A stretch of 44,149 bases of DNA from Candidatus Poseidoniales archaeon. Lineage in GTDB: Archaea > Thermoplasmatota > Poseidoniia > Poseidoniales > Poseidoniaceae. The DNA lies in contig QXYC01000006.1 in the NCBI GenBank assembly GCA_009887095.1, positions 1 through 44,149 on the forward strand. The letters are read 5' to 3'. This document shows, in pieces, positions 22,614 through 30,372 of this stretch. Under the pieces are notes generated by a model. It saw only the letters and a list, made by a program, of their open reading frames with translations, had not been told where the DNA came from and did no database searches. Every line of letters begins with the position of its first letter. Position 1 is the stretch's first letter. The position numbers were made by a program, and so were the translations under genes.

Positions 22614-25600
22614 TCACTGATGGCCGAACATATCCTCGCCATCGCCTCGTTTTGGACCGTTGCGTATGGAAATCACAATCATGACGGCAACGCCAATGCC
22701 AAACATGACCAGAATGCCAATGAGGATTCCATCAGAGAGGAAATTCCCATCAGTGCTGATCACCGAAGCACCTTCCTCTGAAAGTTTCACATTGATCGAT
22801 GTGTATCCTGTCGCTTCTCCATACGAGTCGGAGGCCTGAACAATCACTTCGTGTGTGCCGATTGGTATGCTTTGTCGCACGCTCATTTCAACGGTGTAAA
22901 TTCCATCACCGGGCACTCGGTCTCCGTTGAGACCTTCATCGTTCATCGATACCCATGTTGCTTGCGTGCCAAGCGGCGCAAACACACCTAAATTGGCTCG
23001 GGCTATGGCGATTCCATCGGTGTCATAAATCTCAATTTCGAGCAAAGCAGTAGATGTACCATCCCCTTTTGTGAGGGCCAGGTTGTCCGGAGCCACGATT
23101 GATGGCGGCGTGTTGAACACCATGAGGGTCACTGGATTCATCACGCCGTCTGGGATGGCATGCTCACCATACAGATTAGCGAATGTGGTGTTTGCAGTTT
23201 GTCCATGCCATGCTTCGACGATTGATTTTCGACCAAGGGCATCCGTGAGGATGAATTGGAGTTCATGTTCGCCAGGGGCAATCGTTTCTGGGATTGAGAA
23301 ATTGCCAGCCCAGATGCCTGAAGATTCGACTAAATCCACAAGGTCGCCGCCTTTCATTCGCATGTCGATTTGAACCGCATCAACACCGTGCCCGTCATAG
23401 GCTTGGGCGTTGATGACGACCGTTGTGCCACGTGGTCCACGGTCAGGGAGCATTTCCACATTTGTGAGGCGGGGTCCTTGATTCACCACTTGCACCGTGC
23501 TTTGGCCATCCATGACTGAACCGAACCAATCGACCGCAGTGACATCGAGGGTGATGTTTCCAACTTCAAGTCCCTTGACAACATGGCGGGTGGTGTATCG
23601 ATCATCGCCGATGACAGCATCGCCGTCAAGCCCTCGGTCGTTCATGGTCACGATGCCACCGCCCAACGGCGTCAAATCCACGGTAACGGACTCGATGTTG
23701 AATTCAGCATCTGTGATGTGGGCCACAAGCGTACCAGTGCTTCCACCTTCACCAATCGCCAATCCTTCGAGGAAGTCCATGCTGACGAGGACTGGGGCAG
23801 AGTTGTTTTCTGCCGTGATGATGGAAGGGGAAAGGATGCGCTCCACCACTTGTGATTCACTGAACAGAGCGGTGTCATTTTCTTCACCAAAAGGAAGTTC
23901 CAAACTTCGCACGATGCTCGACACAAGGCCCATGAGCGGCCCTTCATCGACAATAGATCCGTTCGCAACGCCTCCGGAGTCACCGTATGTACCCGTCCAA
24001 TGCACGACAGATAGGTTGAATCCATCGCGCGGGTCGTTTCCGGTAGCGTATGCTTCCACAGTTAATTCAAGGCCGTCTTCACCGTTGAGGTGGACCAGAT
24101 CGTGCGCCATCATTGGAATCGGCATGAGTCCAGTTTCACGGACAATTGTGATATCCCCAAGAATTTCTTGTGCTTCTGGTTGGGTTGCATTTCGTTGAAG
24201 TGGGCTTCGTGCTGGTTTCTCATCGCCACTCGAGGCGTCGGCACCGGTTTCTTCCCAAATGATTCGAACTGTTCTGTTGTCCCAATCAGACTGAACCACT
24301 TGGTAGTCCCATGTTTCGTTGTGGGATGCGCCAATGCCATCGCCGCCAAAGAAGCCGCCTCCAACGCCCGTGAGATTGAACCATGTTTCTTGATGAATCA
24401 CGTTGACAAGGAACACCAATCCAGTGGCGTTGGCTTGGTCACCAGTCGCTTCGATGGTTCTCACGATGCCAAAGCTGCCTTGGGCGTCACCTGTGATGAT
24501 GCCGTCGATGTGGAGGTCGTCGGTGAGGGTTGTACCATCCTCGATGAGTGTGTGGAAATCAAGAATGGTGCCATTGACTTGGACGCTTGAATTTTCATCG
24601 CTTTCTCCAAACCCAAATGTGCCGCTGCCGACGAGTTCTTCCTTGTGTTCAGTGCGCACGCCATCTTCCCAGCGTTCGATCGCAGTAAGGCCATCAAGGT
24701 CAATGTCAAATCGACTTTCGTCGTCTTCGAGGATCATGCTCGCAAGGGCTTCAAATTGGGTATGGTCGAGGCGGCGCACCCCATTTTCATCCCATGTTTC
24801 GAGGTAAAGCACACTGATGTCGCCATCGATGGTGAGCGTTCCATCCTCATCGTCACCGTTGATGTCGAGCGCTCCTGTTGCCTCAAGGTTCACTCGTTCG
24901 GAGATGTTCCCATCGATCATGGTTCGATTGAACCGCCCGTCGGAGACGTTTGCCACAATCCTCGTCGTAGCGCCGTCATCTTCCGTGATGATGAGAAGGC
25001 TTCCCTCGCCGCGTGCATCGAATACTTGGGAAGTGAGCAAGCCTGATGCGATGGTTTCATTTTTCCAAATGGAGTTCAAATCAAGGCTGAGGGTTGTTTC
25101 GCTCTCGTTTGTAACTTCGGTGGAGAGGAGGCTGCCATTGCCAAGTTCCCAAGAGTTGAGGGTTAGCCCCACACGCTCTTGCCAACCTTGTCCGACAAAG
25201 GCAAGGGCGAAAACCTGCGTACCATTTTCATCTTGGTAAGTTTGGTTGAGATCCCATGTTGTGCTGGTCATTACTTCGTGATCAGCCATTGGTTGGTTCC
25301 ATGTACCAACGGTGAGTTCCCTGCTGGTGCTTACCGGTTGCTCCAATGCCACACCGTTCATGCTTGTGATGGTCGCAAGAAGTTCGATTTCATCACCCCA
25401 TTGCAGGCTTGTGTTAAATTCGATATCTGCCGTGCGGAGATTATTCTCAATTTGCCATGTAATGAGCGCCTCATTCGCTAACGCTGCGCCATCTCGACGG
25501 TGGTCAAGGCTTACATTGACTTCGTAGGCTTCCTGGTCAGCAAATGTGAGGGTGTAGGCGTGGCGAATGCCAGCGTCCCCGTCATCAGTCCAGGCGGTGG

Positions 25601-25706
25601 TAATGCTGGGCGCTGTGGGCTGCCCCTCTGCCTGCACGCTGAAAGCAATAGGGAGCAACATCAGAGCGCAAAGAAGGATAGCGTTCCCTCTTGAGTTGAG
25701 GTTCAT
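22614..25706 (-). CDS. Large secreted surface protein with C-terminal membrane anchor
   Basis: A 1030-residue exported protein. It has a signal peptide (about 1-26, MNLNSRGNAILLCALMLLPI), a long extracellular part rich in Asp, Glu, Thr and Asn with many N-X-S/T sites, one C-terminal helix (about 995-1018) and a short tail (KRGDGEDMFGHQ). The first 450 residues are repetitive beta strands with EDDE-type acidic turns. The second half contains two related copies of MNDxGLxGDxxxGDxxYT (about residues 685 and 920), each in an Ig- or cadherin-like unit. I cannot name the family; a surface-layer, adhesion or substrate-binding role is inferred. There are almost no cysteines. Confidence 0.8.
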   Translation of the reverse strand: MNLNSRGNAILLCALMLLPIAFSVQAEGQPTAPSITTAWTDDGDAGIRHAYTLTFADQEAYEVNVSLDHRRDGAALANEALITWQIENNLRTADIEFNTSLQWGDEIELLATITSMNGVALEQPVSTSRELTVGTWNQPMADHEVMTSTTWDLNQTYQDENGTQVFALAFVGQGWQERVGLTLNSWELGNGSLLSTEVTNESETTLSLDLNSIWKNETIASGLLTSQVFDARGEGSLLIITEDDGATTRIVANVSDGRFNRTMIDGNISERVNLEATGALDINGDDEDGTLTIDGDISVLYLETWDENGVRRLDHTQFEALASMILEDDESRFDIDLDGLTAIERWEDGVRTEHKEELVGSGTFGFGESDENSSVQVNGTILDFHTLIEDGTTLTDDLHIDGIITGDAQGSFGIVRTIEATGDQANATGLVFLVNVIHQETWFNLTGVGGGFFGGDGIGASHNETWDYQVVQSDWDNRTVRIIWEETGADASSGDEKPARSPLQRNATQPEAQEILGDITIVRETGLMPIPMMAHDLVHLNGEDGLELTVEAYATGNDPRDGFNLSVVHWTGTYGDSGGVANGSIVDEGPLMGLVSSIVRSLELPFGEENDTALFSESQVVERILSPSIITAENNSAPVLVSMDFLEGLAIGEGGSTGTLVAHITDAEFNIESVTVDLTPLGGGIVTMNDRGLDGDAVIGDDRYTTRHVVKGLEVGNITLDVTAVDWFGSVMDGQSTVQVVNQGPRLTNVEMLPDRGPRGTTVVINAQAYDGHGVDAVQIDMRMKGGDLVDLVESSGIWAGNFSIPETIAPGEHELQFILTDALGRKSIVEAWHGQTANTTFANLYGEHAIPDGVMNPVTLMVFNTPPSIVAPDNLALTKGDGTSTALLEIEIYDTDGIAIARANLGVFAPLGTQATWVSMNDEGLNGDRVPGDGIYTVEMSVRQSIPIGTHEVIVQASDSYGEATGYTSINVKLSEEGASVISTDGNFLSDGILIGILVMFGIGVAVMIVISIRNGPKRGDGEDMFGHQ

Positions 25707-25760
25707 GGTCGAACTTCCTGAGCGCTCCTTTACAACACTTGTGGGGACAAGTGCCGTGTT

Positions 25761-26723
25761 TCAAAGGTTCAATACGTAACCAAAGAGCAAGGGTGCAACG
25801 ATGCTTGCATCGCTTTCGATGACAAATTTTGGTGTTTCTTTGGCGATCTTGCCCCATGTGATTTTTTCATTTGGTGGTGCTCCGGAGTAGCCACCATAGG
25901 AAGGTGATGATTCACTGATTTGGGCGAACCACGACCATAACGGTGCGGTGCGTTCAAGATCTTGGTTCAACATCGGTACAACGCAAATCGGGAAATCACC
26001 CGCGATGCCGCCACCGATTTGTAAGAAGGCGAGGGGTGTGTCCGCTGCTTGATACCAATCTGCAAGACGAATCATGTAAGCGATTCCACCGGCTATTGAG
26101 GATTGGTCGACCTTTCCTTCGATGCACCGAGCAGCGAAAATATTGCCCATGGTCGAATCTTCCCATCCCGGGACAAATAACGGAAGGTCTGCTTCAGCGG
26201 CTGCGAGCAACCACGAAGCCTCGGGGTCTGCTTGGTATGCATTGATGAGGTCACCTGACGTGAGTAGGTCGTAGAAGTATTCGTGGGGCAGGAAGGATTT
26301 GTTGGCCTCGGATGCGTCAGACCATCGCTTTTGGAGATGATGTTCGATTTTGCGAAACGCTTCATCTTCCGGAATGCAGGTGTCGGTGACTCGGTTCAGC
26401 CCACGCTCAAGCAAGGCTGCATCATCTGCTGCAGACAGGCTGCGCCAATCATCAATGCGCTCGTAAGCATCGTGCGCCACTAAATTAAACACATCTTCCT
26501 CAAGATTTGCACCGGTGCATGAAATGCCTGCAATGTGGCCTGCTTTGATCATCGGGGCCAAGCTTCTGCCAAGTTCCGCCGTGCTCATGGCGCCTGCAAG
26601 TGTGACAAAGAGTCGGCCTCCGTTTGCGAGAAAATCTGTCAGCGATGTGGCAGTTGCTGCGAGAGCACCTGCGTTGAAGTGACGATAGTGTTCATCGACA
26701 AACGCTCGGATGGACACACTCAA
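25761..26723 (-). CDS. Deoxyhypusine synthase-like protein lacking the catalytic lysine
   Basis: A 320-residue member of the deoxyhypusine synthase superfamily, which uses NAD to move the aminobutyl group of spermidine. LAGAMSTAELG and ISCTGANLEEDVFN (NAD-binding half) and GAPPNEKITWGK (about 281-292, matching the SGARPDEAVSWGK region of the true enzyme) are intact. The loop that carries the intermediate-forming lysine (GGGVVKHHIANANLM in human) reads IGGGIAGDFPICVVPML here (236-252), without the lysine. This matches a bacterial-type clade of uncertain activity, possibly a polyamine synthase rather than the eIF5A-modifying enzyme. Its ATG overlaps the stop of speD by four bases. Confidence 0.85.
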   Translation of the reverse strand: MSVSIRAFVDEHYRHFNAGALAATATSLTDFLANGGRLFVTLAGAMSTAELGRSLAPMIKAGHIAGISCTGANLEEDVFNLVAHDAYERIDDWRSLSAADDAALLERGLNRVTDTCIPEDEAFRKIEHHLQKRWSDASEANKSFLPHEYFYDLLTSGDLINAYQADPEASWLLAAAEADLPLFVPGWEDSTMGNIFAARCIEGKVDQSSIAGGIAYMIRLADWYQAADTPLAFLQIGGGIAGDFPICVVPMLNQDLERTAPLWSWFAQISESSPSYGGYSGAPPNEKITWGKIAKETPKFVIESDASIVAPLLFGYVLNL

Positions 26724-27103
26724 GCCTCCTTGTGAAGAAATCGGTCATGCACAGACCTTCGTTCAAGGGTCAAGTTTGGCATGGTTTTGGTAAGTTCATC
26801 TTGGATGTAATCAGCGATGACTGCTGGATCGGTTCCACCACAAGTGAAGCAATCCACAGCCAGCCAGCCTTGCTCCGAATAGCAGTGTGCGGACACGTGG
26901 CTTTCATCAAGCAACACGACGGCAGCAAAACCCACAGGTGACACAGTTCCGTCGAACTGGACCACATTTGCATGCACATTCCGCGCATCGCTTTGTGCGA
27001 CGGCCCGCTCGAGGAGTTCAAGCATCCAAGCGCCGTCTTCTTCCACTTGGGCTTCATAGCCTGTGAAATCAAGGAAAATATGTGTCCCATGTGCGTTCAT
27101 CAT
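26720..27103 (-). CDS. speD: S-adenosylmethionine decarboxylase proenzyme SpeD
   Basis: A 127-residue pyruvoyl enzyme that makes decarboxylated SAM, the aminopropyl donor for spermidine. The self-cleavage site is DESHVSAH, with cleavage between E67 and S68 and S68 becoming the pyruvoyl group. H73 and C88 (DCFTCGG) are the conserved processing and catalytic residues. Spacing matches the Thermotoga enzyme. Two adjacent ATGs (27103 and 27100) follow GGGGGCAGAG. It is co-transcribed with the deoxyhypusine-synthase-like gene through a four-base stop/start overlap. Confidence 0.92.
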   Translation of the reverse strand: MMNAHGTHIFLDFTGYEAQVEEDGAWMLELLERAVAQSDARNVHANVVQFDGTVSPVGFAAVVLLDESHVSAHCYSEQGWLAVDCFTCGGTDPAVIADYIQDELTKTMPNLTLERRSVHDRFLHKEA

Positions 27104-27142
27104 CTCTGCCCCCTTTGCTCTTGATTCGTACCGTTCATGGTT

Positions 27143-27152
27143 GAAATATGGT
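27143..27152 (-). promoter_or_regulatory. Possible TATA box of the speD operon
   Basis: ACCATATTTC on the minus strand lies about 45 bases before the speD ATG, in the 57-base gap after the agmatinase-like gene. The match is moderate. Confidence 0.35.
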
Positions 27153-27160
27153 TGTGGCGG

Positions 27161-28165
27161 TCAATTCAGTTGAGAGAAATACCCACACATTGGTCCAGTT
27201 CGTTGCTTTCCTTTGGCTTCATGAGTCGAAATCCATCGCCCCTCTCTTCGGGCCTTTAAATGGCAAGCAACCGTTTTTGTCGCGAGCATTGCAGCATTAA
27301 ATTCAGTGAGTGGACTGTGGTCGTTTGTGGCGATTTCATTGACATCAGCGCTGATGACCGTTGCGTTTGGTGCGGCGAACACCGCTTCGATTGTTTCGAT
27401 GGCCTGCCAGAACGTCAAGCCACCTGGGACCGGTGTGCCAGTGGCTGGAACAAGACTTGCATCGAGTCCATCGATGTCGATTGTTAGGTGGACGGGACCC
27501 TTGATCTCACCCAGTGCCTTCAGCCAAGATTGCCACACAGCAGCTCCGGTGCCGTGTGCTTGGGTGTCTTTAGCAAAGAATGTCGAGATTTTTTCATCGC
27601 TTTCAATGCGAAGCGATTCCTCATGGCTGTACGCTCGTACGCCAACTTGCATCAACCGGCCGATGCCCATATCGAGCGACCTTGATGCTGCGCAAGCATG
27701 TGAAAACACTTCGCCATCCAACGCAGAACGCAGGTCGGCATGTGCGTCAATTTGCACCACAGTGAGCCGGCTAAGGTCGCCAGCAATCATGGGGTGGTGC
27801 TGCAATGCCCACACAAATGGGGGAAGGATTCCGTGTTCGCCGCCAAGTGCAATTGGAAACACATCGCCAGCGCACCAAGGGGAAAGGTGCGATGCCAGTT
27901 CATCAAGTTGAGAGCGCAGGTTTGGCCCTTTTCCTTCCCATGCCTCTGCAGTGTGAATGTGTGAGCCTGCTGGCAGATCATCGCCTAGATGCTCGTCGAA
28001 CAATTCAACTTGCCCACTTGCTGCAAGGCAAGCGGCAGGGCCTTCTGCTGTGCCTTGCCCATACGAGGTGGTTAATTCGTACGGGAGCGGCAGCACCGCG
28101 ACATCGACGTCATCTCCGGGCTCAGGAAGTCCGAGAAAATTGCCTTCAGCGTAGGAGTCGCTCAC
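27161..28165 (-). CDS. speB: Agmatinase / arginase-family ureohydrolase
   Basis: A 334-residue ureohydrolase that probably splits agmatine to putrescine and urea. The binuclear Mn site is complete: GGEH (H111), QIDAHADLR (D140, H142, D144) and LTIDIDGLDAS (D230, D232). The N-terminal LPLPYELTTSYGQGTAEGPAA motif fits agmatinases. I start it at GTG 28165: the frame runs on to 28309, but a TATA box lies inside that stretch (28218-28212), so the message should begin near 28188. It sits just upstream of speD and the deoxyhypusine-synthase-like gene, which supports a polyamine role. Guanidinobutyrase or formiminoglutamase are alternatives. Confidence 0.85.
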   Translation of the reverse strand: MSDSYAEGNFLGLPEPGDDVDVAVLPLPYELTTSYGQGTAEGPAACLAASGQVELFDEHLGDDLPAGSHIHTAEAWEGKGPNLRSQLDELASHLSPWCAGDVFPIALGGEHGILPPFVWALQHHPMIAGDLSRLTVVQIDAHADLRSALDGEVFSHACAASRSLDMGIGRLMQVGVRAYSHEESLRIESDEKISTFFAKDTQAHGTGAAVWQSWLKALGEIKGPVHLTIDIDGLDASLVPATGTPVPGGLTFWQAIETIEAVFAAPNATVISADVNEIATNDHSPLTEFNAAMLATKTVACHLKARREGRWISTHEAKGKQRTGPMCGYFSQLN

Positions 28166-28210
28166 AGTTAGGGGTTTAGGGTTGTCTTCTTGAGGCTGTT
28201 GTTGAGGGTT

Positions 28211-28219
28211 GTTTATACC
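28211..28219 (-). promoter_or_regulatory. TATA box of the agmatinase-like gene
   Basis: GGTATAAAC on the minus strand lies about 50 bases before GTG 28165. It falls within the longer open frame and is the main reason for choosing the shorter start. Confidence 0.55.
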
Positions 28220-28350
28220 CACTCGGCGTGTGTAGGAGATGTTGAGGGGTAAAATGAAGCGGATAGGCGCCTGTTTCGGCGGGCGATCTTTTCCATTTGG
28301 CGGCGTCAATTCGCCGGCTCAGGGCCGATTTCATGAAAATCCGCCGATGG

Positions 28351-28360
28351 TTCTATATGT
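28351..28360 (+). promoter_or_regulatory. Possible TATA box of the DUF6015 gene
   Basis: TTCTATATGT lies about 80 bases before the ATG at 28438. It would give a leader of about 55 bases holding the GAGGTGA ribosome site. Confidence 0.4.
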
Positions 28361-28437
28361 GTCGGATGACAATACAATAGAGTGTCTGCGGGAGAAGTTG
28401 CGCGCCGGTGCGGCTTCCCCCTCGACGAGGTGATAAC

Positions 28438-28872
28438 ATGACAATGACACTCGCGGAATTAACCAAAGCCATTCAACAACACATCGATTTGGAGATGGAT
28501 GCTGAAGTCGCTCAAGGGATGGCAGAGCACGCACTCGGCTTCTTTGGCTTCTACAATCGTATCATCGACAATGCACTGGAGCCAACCGATCGAAACTTGT
28601 TCTACATGTTCCAAGACTACGACCTCTTGACCACTGAGTCAGAAGAGACCACACTATGGGACGGTCGTGAGTGGAGGATTCACTACTGGAAGTTCAAGCC
28701 AGACCTTCGAGAGCGCGTCGAAGCATACATGCAACGAAACCTCGAACCTGAAGACATCGACCCATATGCAGACATTTACGGTGGCAGCAATGCCCTCAGC
28801 CCAATTGGGACCATTTGGACCAGAGAATCCGAGAAGGTGGTCAATCCGAACGCCTTCACCTCGGACTGGTGA
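28438..28872 (+). CDS. DUF6015 family protein
   Basis: A 144-residue soluble protein. Two N-terminal helices (LTKAIQQHIDLEMDAEVAQ) are followed by the conserved block GFFGFYNRIIDN, LFYMFQDYDLLTTESEETTLWDG and REWRIHYWKFK. This matches the DUF6015 family, which I know from Thermoplasmata-related archaea and has no established function; the winged-helix-like middle suggests a regulator, as an inference. The start is the ATG at 28438 behind GAGGTGA. The C-terminal 50 residues (YGGSNALSPIG, FTSDW) look less conserved. Confidence 0.7.
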   Translation: MTMTLAELTKAIQQHIDLEMDAEVAQGMAEHALGFFGFYNRIIDNALEPTDRNLFYMFQDYDLLTTESEETTLWDGREWRIHYWKFKPDLRERVEAYMQRNLEPEDIDPYADIYGGSNALSPIGTIWTRESEKVVNPNAFTSDW

Positions 28873-28891
28873 TGTTCTCAGGTAGGCAAGC

Positions 28892-28904
28892 GTTTTTGTT
28901 GTTT
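28892..28904 (+). terminator. T-rich transcript end after the DUF6015 gene
   Basis: GTTTTTGTTGTTT follows the stop codon by about 20 bases. Archaeal transcription commonly ends in such U-rich tracts. It lies just before the ribosome site of the next gene, so read-through is possible. Confidence 0.35.
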
Positions 28905-28921
28905 AGCGGGAAGGGGTGCAC

Positions 28922-30298
28922 ATGCGAGTTGCTGTGGGTCTTGTCGTCTGTATGCTTCTTGCAAGCATTCCTGTTTCCACTGCTCAATCTGATTCGGGCG
29001 AAGCAGACGCTTGGCCTGGAGACCCAGTTGACAGCCACGTCCACATGACGTGGGCTGCATTGACTCTTGAAGTCAATGAATGGGCCGATGATTATCCGGA
29101 AATCGTCGACCTTACGAGCATTGGTCAATCGGAATTAGGCAAGACATTGTGGGTTGTCAGGCTTTCAAATTGGTCGATGGAGACCAAATTCGATGGAAGT
29201 CCGAAAGAAGTCGTCTATATTGACGGCGGCCATCACGGGAATGAATACCTTGGCACAGCCCTCGCTTGGTTGTCTGCAAAATGGTACATCAACGGTTGGG
29301 CAGAAGGCAATCAAGAAGCAATCGATGCACTCGACAACACGGAACTTCATATCACAATTATGTTGAACCCGGACGGAAATGATATTGACACGCGATGGAA
29401 CATCAATCAAGTCGATCTGAACCGAAATTACGACCATTATTGGAACACATGCCCAACCACACAACCCGGCAGCAGTGCGTTCAGTGAATCAGAGACCGCT
29501 TCAAATGGCGTGTACATGAACACGGTCGTTCCCGATGCAGACCTGTATGTAACAATGCACACTGGCGTATGGATCATGCTCTATCCGTGGGGCAAGTGGC
29601 CTGAACAACCCGCTGACTGGGAGTTGTATCACAAAATCCGGGAAGATGTCCAAAATAACATATCGAGCATTCCAATTCAAAATGCAAATCAAGGCTTGTA
29701 TCCCAATTGTGGGACAAGCAGGGACTACGGCTATGGAGTGATGGGCTATCCTACTTTCACCTTTGAAACCGATGATGAACAGTTTGTTCCAGGCTCATTT
29801 GAGAACTTGAATGAACGATTGGGTGAAGAGATGGATGTCATGAGGTTCTTGATCAACAACGTGTGGTATAACCGTGCCCGTTTGAATGTACAGAGTTTCT
29901 TAATCGATGGCGATAGCATCGATGTATCGGTTGACAATCTTGGCCATGCTTCAACAACAAACGCCACCCTTCAGTACCTCGATGCGAATGGCATGATGGT
30001 GTGGAACTCATCGACTTTTGGCGTGAACGCGACCAACAGCACAACTCTAAGCCTTGACGCAGCAAACCTCTCGATGATCGACGGCGGAACATTTGCCCTT
30101 AATTACCAAGTTCGTGTGATTGAATCCTCCCGGTGGGTCAATGAGCCACTGGATGGCGTCGAAATTGTGATTGAGGAATCTGAAGAAACCTCGTTCCTAA
30201 TCGGCTACGGCCTGTTCAATCCTCTTAGCCTCATGGCCTGCTTCATTGCTGTTGCAGCCATAGCCAACGAGCGCAAAGAAATGGACGAAGCGGCTTAA
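28922..30298 (+). CDS. Secreted M14 zinc carboxypeptidase
   Basis: A 458-residue exported metallopeptidase that should trim C-terminal residues from extracellular peptides. A signal peptide (about 1-22) leads to the M14 domain, with zinc ligands in HHGNEY (H105, E108) and TMHTG (H213), the substrate-binding VDLNRNYDHYW (164-174), and a catalytic Glu in YPTFTFETDDE. A C-terminal beta-rich domain of about 110 residues follows, then one membrane helix (near 430-450) and a short charged tail, so it stays attached to the cell. The start is the ATG at 28922 behind GGGAAGGGG; a GTG six bases earlier is possible. Confidence 0.92.
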   Translation: MRVAVGLVVCMLLASIPVSTAQSDSGEADAWPGDPVDSHVHMTWAALTLEVNEWADDYPEIVDLTSIGQSELGKTLWVVRLSNWSMETKFDGSPKEVVYIDGGHHGNEYLGTALAWLSAKWYINGWAEGNQEAIDALDNTELHITIMLNPDGNDIDTRWNINQVDLNRNYDHYWNTCPTTQPGSSAFSESETASNGVYMNTVVPDADLYVTMHTGVWIMLYPWGKWPEQPADWELYHKIREDVQNNISSIPIQNANQGLYPNCGTSRDYGYGVMGYPTFTFETDDEQFVPGSFENLNERLGEEMDVMRFLINNVWYNRARLNVQSFLIDGDSIDVSVDNLGHASTTNATLQYLDANGMMVWNSSTFGVNATNSTTLSLDAANLSMIDGGTFALNYQVRVIESSRWVNEPLDGVEIVIEESEETSFLIGYGLFNPLSLMACFIAVAAIANERKEMDEAA

Positions 30299-30336
30299 TC
30301 CACTCATTTTGTTCTAATTGGTCGACGCGAGTATTG

Positions 30337-30353
30337 AAGTGCTCTAGGCACTT
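30337..30353. promoter_or_regulatory. Palindrome in the leader of the aminopeptidase gene
   Basis: AAGTGC-TCTAG-GCACTT is a perfect 17-base inverted repeat 20 bases before the ATG at 30373. It is in the right place for an operator near the transcript start or a short hairpin in the leader. Confidence 0.4.
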
Positions 30354-30372
30354 AGGGGTATTAGGTGAACCC

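Noticed and set aside
28166-28309. N-terminal extension of the agmatinase-like protein to a TTG at 28309
   Set aside because: A good TATA box lies inside the extension and the added residues have no similarity to the family, so the GTG at 28165 is preferred.
28239-28433. 64-codon frame just before the DUF6015 gene
   Set aside because: It ends four bases before the ATG and has AGGAG near its own start, but a TATA-like element lies inside it and the peptide looks unstructured. I treat the stretch as leader and promoter.
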